A DNA stretch of 64,000 nucleotides from Ascarosepion bandense. Its lineage: Eukaryota > Mollusca > Cephalopoda > Sepiida > Sepiidae. This document shows, one piece after another, positions 29,195 to 38,578 of the stretch. Every line of letters begins with the position of its first letter. Positions within the stretch are counted from its first letter, which is position 1. The position numbers and the translations under genes were made by a program. The notes under the pieces were generated by a model. That model did no database searches and was not told where the DNA came from. It saw only the letters and a list, made by a program, of their open reading frames with translations. Where the stretch lies: assembly GCA_037127315.1 (NCBI GenBank), contig JBBBDQ010001918.1, positions 3,127,501 to 3,191,500 on the forward strand, given 5' to 3'.

Positions 29195-29440
29195 TTTAAA
29201 TTAGTGGGTATTGTGTTCGAATCTCAGTCGAATACCTTTCATTTACTCGTAAAAACACCTTGGTAAAGACATTAATTCATTTCTTCTTCCTCTAGCTGTG
29301 AGTCAAATAACAGGACAGATTGGATTCTATAGCCTTGGTTAACATCCGGTCTACTGCAGAAAGTAATGGCAACCTACCGCAGGAAAATCTTCTGTCTAGT
29401 CAGTCATAATCGCCTAAGCGTGGTCATGTATGACTGACTG
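29195..29440 (+). mobile_element. SINE body (5S/tRNA family)
   Basis: TTGTGTTCGAATCTCAGTCG marks a diverged box B; the body then runs TTTACTCGTAAAAACACC, GAGTCAAATAACAGGACAG, CGGTCTACTGCAGAAAG to the TCATGTATGACTGACTGAAG end. The hairpin arm near 29405 is shortened. Confidence 0.8.
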
Positions 29441-29476
29441 AAGTAATTAAACTAAGTAAATGAGATAATCACAAGA

Positions 29477-29570
29477 AGAATCTATCTTACACATTTGTAA
29501 GTCTATTATTCATCTATGCGTTGAATATTGCTTTTAAATATGGTCTGGAGCTCTTGCTATACATTTAGAC
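29477..29570 (+). pseudogene. LINE-B reverse transcriptase end, short fragment
   Basis: Broken translation gives LHICKSIIHLCVEYCF, a stop, then IWSGAL: the SILHIYKSTIRPCMEYCCHLWSGAP stretch of LINE-B (in short form) found at 40654-41139 and 55600-56256. Confidence 0.55.
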
Positions 29571-29579
29571 TTCACGTTT

Positions 29580-30130
29580 TTAACAATACCTAAGTTTTGA
29601 ATTAATTTTTATAAACGAAAAAGTATTCTTGAAACTTTCATTTTAGCTTTAGTTGAAAGCTGAAGAATTAAAAGAATTAAATTTCCTATTTCCATTAAGC
29701 AAAATACACTGTATTTTTCAAACAGAAATTATATTGATGTTTTAATTTTTTCTAAATTTTCTTTATTACAAAATTTAAAAAAAATATAATATAATTGTCT
29801 GAAATTTTATTTGAGCAATATTAGCTTTTAAAGTATGATTAATGTGATTTGAAACAATTATTATTTACTTTAACATAAAAAAAGCAGAAAAATGGATTTT
29901 AAAACTAACAGTAGTAGAGATTTACGCACCTTTCAACATCTGACAAACAATTTTGAATCACATATAAAATATTTACATGTTCTATGGAGACTATCTGTTA
30001 AAACATAATTTAAGAAAAAGACGGGAGAGCGCTTTTTACATAATTTTAAGTACTCATTAATCTTGAAACATTTTTAAAAATATTCTCCGTAATCTAATTT
30101 TTGGAATTTTGACTTCAAATTTACTATAGT
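29580..30130 (-). mobile_element. AGGTACCT-element internal fragment
   Basis: Matches the beginning of the copy at 25429-27282: GCTTTAGTTGAAAGCTGAAG, AAGCAAAATACACTG, AGAAATTATATTGAT and TTTTAAAAATATTC-type blocks in the same order. Neither terminus is preserved. Confidence 0.55.
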
Positions 30131-30154
30131 CATCGATCTTCCTTTTATATAATG

Positions 30155-30525
30155 TCATGTCAAACTTTGCTCTGCCATCCATTTCTCAACCCCATCAAAT
30201 ATGTCACGCGTTGCTTTCCTCTGTGTCTCTTTCCCTAGATCTGACCTGTGGTTATCGGATTCTCCAAGCCTCCTTTCCTCATTACGTGTTCCAGAAGCTG
30301 TCTTTTCCTGATGTTAAGTATCAATTTCCGTTTTGTTTCTATCCTCTCCAAAACCTCGTCGTTTTTCGGTCCATGATATCATCAGCATCCTTCTGTAGAA
30401 CCACATTTCGGTTGGTTCGAGTTTTTCCTTCATCTTTTGTGAGATTGTCCAGCATTTGCTGCCATATTGAAGGACAGACACCGCATAGCAGTGCAGGAAT
30501 ATATAGTCGATACAGAAAACAACAC
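30155..30525 (-). pseudogene. LINE-A C-terminal fragment
   Basis: Minus-strand frames give VSVLQYGSKCWTISQKMKEK, EPTEMWFYRRMLMISW and further frame-shifted residues of the LINE-A tail down to about 30160. The tyrosine-rich FYRRML wording is close to the consensus of the other copies. The 171-codon plus-strand frame over the same bases is its shadow. Confidence 0.75.
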
Positions 30526-30590
30526 ACATGGTGTGAAGATTGTGTTAAAGTATGTAACATACTGTTAAATGTTTTTGCTTTATTTTACAA

Positions 30591-30614
30591 TCTAAACTTA
30601 TTTATCAATGGAAC

Positions 30615-30655
<41 letters not shown>

Positions 30656-30993
30656 GTGTCCGTTACCTATAGACTCCGAAACGGCTGAACCGATTTTCTT
30701 GAAAATTTACACAGTTGTACTATAAGCGTCTGCGAGTGTTCTTAGCTAGGTTTTGTGTCTAGGTACCCCCGATAAATATCGAAAATCGATAATCGAAAAA
30801 ATCGGGTTATAGAAGGAGTGGTCCGATCTTAATCAAATTTGATACACTCATAGACAAAGACATAAGAAACGATATTCAGAAGTTTCAAGGGTGCAGTTCT
30901 TACAATAGTGCAAAAATCGATAATATATATATATAATAACTAAATAGACTCTGTAGGTATGTAGGCCGTAAATTTATACTAAAATAAACTTTT

Positions 30994-31027
<34 letters not shown>

Positions 31028-31284
31028 GAAAAGGCAAGATGTTTGTCTGTTTATCTGTCTGTATGTCCTTTATACAAATCCACAATTTTTATCCGATTCT
31101 CACCAAACTTCAAAATTTGACTGACATCCATTGATTTTTCTTTCAGTCTACGGTTTCGCTTTAACTGGAAATAACTATTGCTTTTTAGTCTTTCGTGCCA
31201 ACGTTCAAAGAGTCTGAGCTCCAGGCCCATGAATTAGTTTTAACGCTTTCATTACACCCGAGCAACGCCGGGCTATACTGCTAG
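30591..31284 (+). mobile_element. Non-autonomous Helitron, family 1, copy 2
   Basis: Starts TCTAAACTTATTTATCAATG and ends GCCGGGCTATACTGCTAG. Contains a (GT)n run (30614-30652) and TA runs at the same relative positions as the 13389 copy, plus a short extra TA/GT block (30915-31030). After CTAG the next base is A rather than T. Confidence 0.75.
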
Positions 31285-31645
31285 AAAAACGTTCGTAAGA
31301 TTTAATTATGGGCTTTGCTATTTTTATCAATTCTTTTTGTTACTTAAAAAAGGTAATTACATGAATTGACTTTCATTCTACGTTCCTGTTTTATTACTGT
31401 ACTACTAATATTTTTGGGAACAATAAACGTTGCTGAGGAGTAAAACAAAACCATCGTTTTTACACACCATTTTTATTTACAGGTGTATATAAAAACTGTC
31501 ATCTAAAATGACCTTCGTCTTCACTGATAAACGACGGACACAGATATAGAAAATATATTACTTATATTTTTATTCTTCTTTCTCGGTGACCGTGGTGTAG
31601 AGTAGGAGTCAACCGGGGTGATAGCACACACGTATACGATGGTAG
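31285..31645. other. No gene recognised
   Basis: Unique-looking sequence, AT-rich, no long frame. Confidence 0.4.
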
Positions 31646-31647
31646 CT

Positions 31648-31688
<41 letters not shown>

Positions 31689-31810
31689 ACTTCGCTCTTA
31701 TATAAGCCGAATTTCGCTCCATTTCGTCATTTTCATTCCTCTCTCTCTCTCTCCCTGAAACTTCGCTCTTATATAAGCCGAATTTCGCTCCATTTCGTCA
31801 TTTTCATTCT

Positions 31811-31844
<34 letters not shown>

Positions 31845-31985
31845 CCTGAAACTTCGCTCTTATATAAGCCGAATTTTGCTCCATTTCGTCATTTTCATTC
31901 TCTCTCTCTCTCCCCCCCCCCTCTCTCTCTCTCTGAAACTTCGCTCTTATATAAGCCGAATTTCGCTCCAATTCGTCATTTTCAT
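31646..31985 (+). repeat. Four units of (CT)n plus a TATATAAG-containing block
   Basis: Each unit has a CT run, then CTGAAACTTCGCTCTTATAT, AAGCCGAATTTCGCTCC and ATTTCGTCATTTTCATTC. TATATAAG occurs at 31699-31706, 31770-31777, 31861-31868 and 31948-31955. The 54-bp block is nearly identical in all copies, while the CT spacers vary in length. The arrangement (CT/GAGA tract upstream of a canonical TATA box) looks promoter-like, but no transcript or coding region follows. Confidence 0.9.
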
Positions 31986-32400
31986 TCCTGCCTTTCCAAG
32001 GTTTATACTCTTTGACCTTTTAATACGGCTGCTTACAAAAATACAATCACATTTCTTCAATGCAAAGTTGGTCTTGAATTCTTAATTTCGCCAAAATAAT
32101 ATTTATTTTAATGTAAATACGCTTTTGTTTTTATATTTCCTGATAATGAGAACATCAATTTCGTTTGTTTCTTGGTGTGTGCATTCATGATTCATCCAAC
32201 AATATTTATTTTATTTTTTATTTTTTCAGCCTGCATTTTTACTGTTCAATAATATTTGTTTAACGTAAATACATTTCTGAGCGAAAGTATATGCTGTGGT
32301 TACGGAATATACAACACGAGCCCGTAAGTCCATGTTTTTTTTTTCCAAATTCTCTTCATAATCTGATAAACAAGAAGAATTCACCAGAACAAGTGGCTAA
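31986..32400. other. No gene recognised
   Basis: AT-rich. The 69- and 81-codon frames in this area have no recognisable domains. Confidence 0.4.
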
Positions 32401-32404
32401 AAAT

Positions 32405-32740
32405 ACTCTTCTAATTTTATGTACCGTGTCTCTTTGGGATCATGGCCCTCCATATCTTTCCTGCCCTTTGTTGCTCTTAATAAGTTTTGTCTTTTCTTAT
32501 TTCTCCCAAACCCTGTTCTGTCATCCATTTGCTTAAGTTAATCAAGTATTACATGCGCTGTTTTCTTCTATACCTCTTTCCCTCTAGCTGTCCCGTTGAG
32601 TATCAGATTTTCCAAGCTCTCCTTCCTCATTACAATGCCTCTTCCTGATATTTTTATTTTTGTTTCCTCCTCTCCAAAACCTTGTCGTTGCTCACATGTT
32701 TGGTCCATGGTTAGTGAGCTGGAGTAAATCGATGGCGGAA
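32405..32740 (-). pseudogene. LINE-A C-terminal fragment (reverse)
   Basis: CATGGCCCTCCATATCTTTC to CTCACATGTTTGGTCCATGG is the LINE-A tail reversed. Minus translation keeps HVSNDKVLE-like, ENLILNGTA and GRGIVMRKE wording. It meets a plus-strand copy head to head at about 32740. Confidence 0.7.
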
Positions 32741-33112
32741 TATCAGAAAGAGAGTGTTGAAACTTATAGTGCATAAAATGAGGAAAGGGGGCTTTAAAAA
32801 CTTGATACTTACAGGACATAATGTAGGTAAACAGAAAACGTTTTATAAGTTACATGACAAGCTTGTGTAAATGTTGGCAGAACAGGGATTAAGAAAAATA
32901 GCGAAAAGACAAAGTTTACTAAGAGAATGGGACACTCACAGGGCATATTGAAAGCAAGAGAGACAGAGGAAAGCAGATCATAGCCTACCTAATGAGCTTT
33001 TGTAAATGGTTGACAGAATTGGAATTAGGAGAGATAGCAAAAAGACAAGCCTTACTAAGAGAAACAAAAGAAAAGAAGTTGTGGAGAGTTATGATTGCTC
33101 ATGTCCAGAAGA
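32741..33112 (+). pseudogene. Two successive LINE-A C-terminal fragments
   Basis: The first (about 32745-32950) reads HKMRKGGFKNLILTGH, then AEQGLRKIAKRQSLL. The second (about 32955-33112) starts again at the RQRKA...ITYL segment and runs to IAHVQKS-like wording, in another frame. Neither has an upstream reverse transcriptase. Confidence 0.7.
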
Positions 33113-33116
33113 GTTA

Positions 33117-33806
33117 TCTATATATATATATGAAAGGCAATATGTGAGTCTGTGTGTGACTTTTCCCTATGCACGCCTACATTTTTTAAGCTACGTCATT
33201 CAAACTTTCTAGGGACACACATCTACAGGGAAGCCAGGTGGACACATACTCTTTGAGTTTAAGTTCAGCAATTTTTCCTTTCGCATTTTTTGCTAATGGT
33301 GCCGATTGTTTACATTTGCTCCGTAAAACATCTAAGATCTAAGATGGTTGCTGAATTACATCACAGAAATCAAATCATGCGTGTCAAACGCGACTAAGAT
33401 ATTTTTTTTATTAAAAAAAATGAGCCTTTATATTTAATTTTTATTCCGACAATTTAAAAATTCATTTGGTCAACAAAAAATGTGAATATTTTTCCCCGTA
33501 ATTTTGAAACAAAAAAAATTTAGAAAAAATAAAGTGTTTTTTCAAACAAAGACAAAATATGTAAAAAAACAAAAAAAAAACGTGCCAATGGTTAATTTAA
33601 TTATTTAAGATTTTTTTTTTTTTCAGATTTAATAATTCATACTTCAGAAAATAAAATTAAAAAAATAATTTTTTTTTTTTTTGCTAAATATTTTATGCAG
33701 GAAATCAACTGTCTGTAAATGATTTCCATCTACTCCTCTCATTGGCATCTTCCCCTACTACTAAAATATTCTGAGTTGCACGGGCAACGCCGGGTTATGA
33801 TGCTAG
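33117..33806 (+). mobile_element. Non-autonomous Helitron, family 2
   Basis: Starts TCTATATATATATATGAAAG and ends CGCCGGGTTATGATGCTAG, preceded by A and followed by T. The 3' GGGCAACGCCGGG wording is shared with family 1, but the interior differs. About 690 bp, AT-rich, no helicase. Confidence 0.75.
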
Positions 33807-33909
33807 TATCATATAAAAGAAGCTGAATTCAAAATGGAATTTAAAAAAATGGATAAATGATAACTTTCTCTCTGTTTACTCCTTAAAAAACTGGTTTTTA
33901 TTGTTTTAT

Positions 33910-34325
33910 GTGCCGCGCTTTTTCAGAATGTAGTCAATCATGGTCCTCCACACCTTCTTGTTCTTTGCAGCTCATTTTTGGGGCATTTTTCCCACAATCT
34001 GTGCTACCATCATTTTCATCAAGTATGTTATGCACTGTCTTCCTCTCTTCCGCTTTTCTTCCATCTGTCTCATGGGTGTCAGGTTTTCTAGACCTACCCT
34101 CCTCGTTACGTGTCCCATGAATTTCAACTGCTTCTTTGTGATGTTAAGTATAAGTTTCCTTTTTGTTTCCATTCTTTCCAAAATTTCATCGTTGCTCACA
34201 TGTTCGTCCATTGTATCCTCAGCATCCTTCTGTAGACATATTTTTGTTGCTTTAAGTCTCTTTCTCATCATTGAGGAGATAATCCTGCATTTACTGCCAT
34301 ACAGGAGGACACTTTACCTCTTTTC
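33910..34325 (-). pseudogene. LINE-A C-terminal region, longest intact frame (99 codons)
   Basis: The 33972-34271 frame reads RLKATKICLQKDAEDTMDEH, then VSNDEILERMETKRKLIL, KKQLKFMGHVTRRVGLENL and RKRGRQCITYLMKMM. All match the post-palm C-terminal domain of LINE-A. It continues at both ends in other frames. Dead: no palm and no endonuclease. Confidence 0.82.
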
Positions 34326-34700
34326 GTGATATGTATACTACATATTAACAGGTTTGTTTTTTTTAATCTACTGACCATTCTTTTATCGATAAGACTAACA
34401 CAAGTGATTTTTGCCAGGGAATTCTCCTCTGTATGTTATCAGTAGTTGTCGTGTAAGCCCGCAGAACAATGGCCGGAAGCTTTCATGTTTAGCAACGTGC
34501 GATTCAAACGACGCATGGCGGAAGGCCGGAAAACGGCGTCGATCCAATTCTGGCACATATCTCAGTCTGGCAATGTGGCCTGGAGTGTGTCTTGCTTTGT
34601 CTGCGATACGAGCCGAAAGTGGAGTTTTATCTCGATTCCGTGTTAAGTCTGATTAATGGTTCGGGCAACTTGTAAGAGGTAGAAGAAAATAAGATACAAA
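34326..34700. other. Unassigned higher-complexity stretch
   Basis: 34440-34650 is richer in CG than its neighbours, with two overlapping plus-strand frames (66 and 81 codons) that have no recognised domain. No repeat mate in the window. It may be part of an unidentified element or a host exon; I cannot tell. Confidence 0.3.
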
Positions 34701-34707
34701 ACAGATA

Positions 34708-34709
34708 TT

Positions 34710-34745
<36 letters not shown>

Positions 34746-34769
34746 GACAGACAGACAGACAGACAGAGA
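34708..34769 (+). repeat. (GA)n/(GACA)n microsatellite
   Basis: AG run 34711-34740, then ACAG/ACAGACAG units to 34766. Confidence 0.95.
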
Positions 34770-34890
34770 GCAAATGTTAAAGTTTAGCGAGAGGTTTTTG
34801 CGTGATGAAAAACAGGTGGATGATAACTCCCGCATCTCAAACGAAAAAGAAAACTATTAAAATATAAAAGAAAAGTCAATTCCTAGTTAT

Positions 34891-35857
34891 ACAGGGTGCG
34901 ATGACTAAATTGTCGCCATTTAATATTTTGAAATTACGCGTGTGCGCGTTGTTTCTATTTGATTTTATTCATTGCGAAGTATAGTAGAGTCATCATAACG
35001 CAATTCACTCCTCCAGAAAATTCGAAAAGAAATGCTGTACTGCTTGGCATTTGCGCCGGAAGCTCTATTGGAGTAGATAGATCTATCTATCGCCCGGTTC
35101 ACATTCCACCCCCATCTATTGAACAGGTTAAGAGGCTCATCCCTTGTTCCCTGTTTAGGATGTGGTTTCTAGCTTTCTCTTTTCCAATCTTCTCACTTTG
35201 TTTTTGTTTTGTTTTTTCAATTAGAGTAGATAGATCTATCTATCTATCGCCCGGTTCACACTCCACCCCCATCGATTGAACAGGTTAAGTGGCTCATCCC
35301 TTGTTCCCTGTTTAGGATGTGGTTTCCGGCTTTCTCTTTTCCAATCTTTTCACTATTACGTAGCCCCCTGCACATCAGTGGCATTACCGCCTTGCTCGGG
35401 GTGATACGATTACAAAAAAATTTCAGAGTGTTTGGGTGTCAATCTGAGGATAGTGCAAATGATACGGAAAGAGTTGAATAAGTCCAATGGTGATTGCGAA
35501 GGTGTTTCGAGTGATCACTAGTAATGGTGACGTTAAGCGTCCATTCATCTTCCCACGGGATCTCAGGCTGAGAAACACCATGTATAGCAACAGGACTCTG
35601 CACCATGTTACACAAGCAGGAGAACCCAGAAAGAAAATTTCTGCGACCACATCAACTCTTACATCTGACTACCAAATTCCCCTTTGATTATTATGTGTAA
35701 GGTCCAGTTGAACGAGAGACCAACAAAGCTTCTTTTAAGACCAAAGCTCAACTAAAGGCAAAAATTATGGCAGCAGTCAACATCTTAAACTAGGAGACCG
35801 TCCAGAAGAAACGCAGAGGATTCCAAGTCGTCTGGAGTCCATGGTTGAAACCAATGG

Positions 35858-35860
<3 letters not shown>
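34891..35860 (+). pseudogene. Dead mariner with a nested insertion
   Basis: ACAGGGTGCGATGACTAAAT at 34891 looks like a mariner terminal repeat, since a related ACAGGGTACGATGAGTAAAT occurs at 52346. The C-terminal transposase is readable at 35490-35860: MVIAKVFRVITSNGDV, then NFCDHINSLTSDYQI (frame shift), DYYVWGPVERETN (the D is the last catalytic residue), KTKAQLKAKIMAAVNIL, a stop, then QKKRRGFQVV. Two tail-sharing elements (35064-35418) separate the 5' and 3' parts. Confidence 0.75.
35064..35418 (+). mobile_element. Two tandem copies of the tail-sharing short element
   Basis: Copy 1 (35064-35205) lacks the 3' tail and ends in TTTTTGTTTTGTTTTTTC. Copy 2 (35215-35418) is complete: AGAGTAGATAGATCTATC to GGGGTGATACGATTAC followed by A's. 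The same head-to-tail pairing occurs reversed at 61128-61425. They lie inside the dead mariner. Confidence 0.85.
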
Positions 35861-35902
<42 letters not shown>

Positions 35903-35913
35903 TAAAATAGTTG

Positions 35914-35950
<37 letters not shown>

Positions 35951-35961
35951 TAAAATAGTTG

Positions 35962-35993
<32 letters not shown>

Positions 35994-36004
35994 CAACTAT
36001 TTTA

Positions 36005-36046
<42 letters not shown>
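35857..36046. repeat. (TA)n with AGTAAAATAGTTGCTATA modules
   Basis: TA runs are divided by two direct copies of AAGTAAAATAGTTGC and one inverted copy (GCAACTATTTTACTT), so the right half can fold on the left. Confidence 0.93.
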
Positions 36047-36052
<6 letters not shown>

Positions 36053-37225
36053 CACACATAAAAAATCTTTCTTACGGCTTTTATCTTAGTTTTACTTCCA
36101 AGTTAAAAGATTAAATTCATTATTAGCAATAAGCAAAATACTTTATTTCAAAACAAATTTAATATTATTGGAAGCTGTTCCTTTTTAAATCGCTAAGCAT
36201 CGGTGATTTTAACCATTTTTAGCAATATAACTCTTTTTATTAAAAAAATCTTCCAAAAATAAAATAAAATTATCTGACACATTATTTAAGGAATATTAGC
36301 TGATTTAAAATTTAATTAATCTGATTTAAAGCAAATATTACTTACTTTTGGATGAAAATATCCTAGAAATGCATTTTAGAAACGGAAGTAGGTGTTTTTA
36401 TAACGTGTTGAAAGCTTTATTGACATGATAACATCTTTATTTTTATACAGGAGACATATGTGTAAAAATTATTTGAGGAATATAAAGTGGCTTTTTTTAT
36501 ATAATTTCTGTTACCTTAAACATTTAGAAAAATATTTTCCGTAATATAATGTTTTATTGAATTTTAGGTATTAACAAGTTTACTTTCTGATGTACTGGAA
36601 GGACGTATTTATTTTCAAAAATCGGCACGTTTATACACATACAAATAAATTTAAAATATTTGTTTAAGTACTGAACGTTGCTAAATTCTAGCAAACTTTT
36701 CTTTTTATGATTTGTGAGTAGAGTTTTACTGAACGACGATATCACAAAACCGATCCGAATTAATATAAAATTTTAATACATTTAAACTTTATAATTTATT
36801 CTAATTAAAATGTTTAAAAGTGATAATTCTAAAATTTCATTATTCATCGAAAACCTTTTAAAAACTATAGTGACCATAATACACCTTATTCATAAAAGCA
36901 ATTCAAAGTTTTTCTAATTAAATAATGTCTTAGTTTTATAGTAGTTTTATTTTTTGTTTCAGTATCCAGAGCAGATTACACCGTTCGATATTTTTTCGAT
37001 CAAATCTTGTCAGGCAATGGGCGCATGTTTGTTGGGTATTTTTTACGCTGAATCTGAAAATCAAGTCTATTTAGCCCCATTTTCTAGTAAGATATCATTC
37101 ATAAATTCAAGTATTTTCAGGTCAACTTATTTGAACTGAAATAGCTTAGAATTAATTTTGAAAGTTATTTGGATATTCTTTTTGAATGATAAATCATTTA
37201 AAGATGAAATAAAATGTTTCAACTG
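36047..37225. repeat. AT-rich region related to the AGGTACCT family interior
   Basis: Pieces such as AATAAGCAAAATACTTTATT, TTAAATTTTATTAAT-like runs and ACATTTAGAAAAATATTTTC match the interior of the AGGTACCT elements in shuffled, diverged form; no terminus is visible. The 61-63-codon frames (36554, 36954) have no recognised domain. Confidence 0.4.
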
Positions 37226-37234
37226 CGTCACTCG

Positions 37235-37452
37235 CATATTTAAGTTGTGGTATGTCTCTTAGGTCATTTTGTGGTATATCTCTTAGGTCATTTTGTGGTA
37301 TATCTCTTAGGTCATTTTGGCTGATATACTTGATGGTGATATCGTTGAAAGACAACAAAAAATCAGAATAATTGTTGATTTTTTTATCAGGTCTAAGCTT
37401 TCGGCTCACATGAGCCATTATCAAAAAAAATGCTGCCAAAATACACACACAC

Positions 37453-37503
<51 letters not shown>

Positions 37504-37560
37504 CCTTAGGAACCACTTTTTTTTCTAAGATACCTGTATATGTGTTTTTTTAACAAAATG
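37235..37560. repeat. 27-bp triplication, AAGCTTTCGGCTCACATG repeat and (TA)n
   Basis: 37244-37320 has three copies of TCTCTTAGGTCATTTTGTGG-type 27-bp units. CTTGATGGTGATATCGTTG to CTAAGCTTTCGGCTCACATG follows, then (AC) and (TA)n 37457-37502. Confidence 0.8.
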
Positions 37561-37667
37561 GATTAACTCTGATAAAATTTGAATTTATTTGTTTAGTTAT
37601 TTTCTTTATAGATACTCGTATTTGATACTTTTTTTTTAAAATGAAACAGTATATTTATATGATGATT

Positions 37668-37868
37668 AAATTGGAGTAGATCGACTAAACTATCGCCCGG
37701 TTCACACCCCACCCACATCTATTGAACAGGTGTAGAGGCTCATCCCTTGTTCCCTGTTTAGGACGTGGTTTCCGGCTTTCTCTTTTCCAATCTATTCACA
37801 CTTACGTAACCCCCTGCACACCAGTGGCCTTACCGCCTTGCTCGGGGTGATATGATTAAAAAAAAAAC
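37668..37868 (+). mobile_element. Tail-sharing short element
   Basis: TTGGAGTAGATCGACTAAAC to CTCGGGGTGATATGATTAAA, the same landmarks as 19183-19388. Full length. Confidence 0.85.
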
Positions 37869-37939
37869 AACTCAATAAAAAATATGTCGGAGTTAATTAA
37901 TTTCGTAAAATTCAGTAAAAATAAAATTGTCTTTGTTTA

Positions 37940-38240
37940 CATTTGTTTACATCAGGAAACAACATAGCTAATATGAATATTACGAAAATCAGGAAAGAGT
38001 CTGTTTAAAAGGCTTAATTCGGGTTTGTCTAACTGCAAATCTAAGACATATCAAATCAACTGACGTTTCCCCCAAGAGATGCAGGTTCGAGTCCTTCTGA
38101 AAAACATATTCTTAACAAGATATCTCGATTATTCAGGCCGGTAGATATATATATATATAAATATACTGTATCATTATGAAAAAAATAAGAACTCGAATAC
38201 GAGTATCCATTAAAAATAATGATTAAACAAATAAATTATA
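37940..38240 (+). repeat. Diverged copy of the ~375-bp tRNA-Ser-like unit
   Basis: Contains GGCTTAATTCGGGTTTGTCT, then a decayed tRNA-like block ending GATGCAGGTTCGAGTCCTTC (box B kept), ATTCTTAACAAGATATC, CAGGCCGGTAGATATATA and AATACGAGTATCCATTAAA, in the same order as 27311-28550. Confidence 0.7.
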
Positions 38241-38539
38241 TTACGCTCTCACACCCTGACTGAGCACTCTGGAAGAATGGTAGACTTTGAAAAACAGTAG
38301 CTACTCTGGCATGTACGCATCACTCATTCAGTAATGAATTAGAGCACTCTGTCTATTGGGCGGGTATAATGAGAATATACACGCTAAAAAGTCTGCCTTC
38401 TTCTGCCAAGTACCCATAGCCTAGAGGTAGAATAGCCGACTGACGCCAATTCGGTCGGGTTTCAATCCTGGGTTAAAATCAATCGAAGTCTAACCGTACT
38501 GATGAGCTGTGATACAGCGAAACAGATCTGTCTGCGGAT

Positions 38540-38545
<6 letters not shown>
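38241..38545 (+). mobile_element. Hammerhead-bearing tRNA-like SINE, copy 2 (full unit)
   Basis: Starts TTACGCTCTCACACCCTGAC, includes TAGCTACTCTGGCATGTACG and TTAGAGCACTCTGTCTATTG. The tRNA-like part has box A-like CATAGCCTAGAGGTAGAAT (38416-38434) and box B-like GGTTTCAATCCTGG (38459-38472). The intact hammerhead follows at 38494-38537, then a (TA)n run. About 300 bp. The copy at 63784-64000 begins with the same 5' sequence directly after a hammerhead, indicating that units can be head to tail. Confidence 0.85.
38494..38537 (+). ncRNA. Type I hammerhead ribozyme, intact core
   Basis: Stem I: CCGUA (38494-38498) with UGCGG (38533-38537), one G-U pair. Core CUGAUGA 38499-38505. Stem II GCUGU/ACAGC with loop GAU (38506-38518). 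Core GAAA 38519-38522. Stem III ACAGA/UCUGU (38522-38531), very short, as in Penelope-associated and retrozyme hammerheads. C17 is 38532, so the predicted cleavage is GUC|UGCGG. All invariant positions are present. Confidence 0.88.

Positions 38546-38578
<33 letters not shown>

Noticed and set aside
30157..30672. 171-codon plus-strand frame
   Set aside because: Antisense shadow of a LINE-A C-terminus, ending in a GT microsatellite.
34411..34656. Host exon in the CG-richer 34.4-34.65 kb stretch
   Set aside because: Two overlapping frames, no domain, and no clear splice acceptor/donor pair; left as unassigned.
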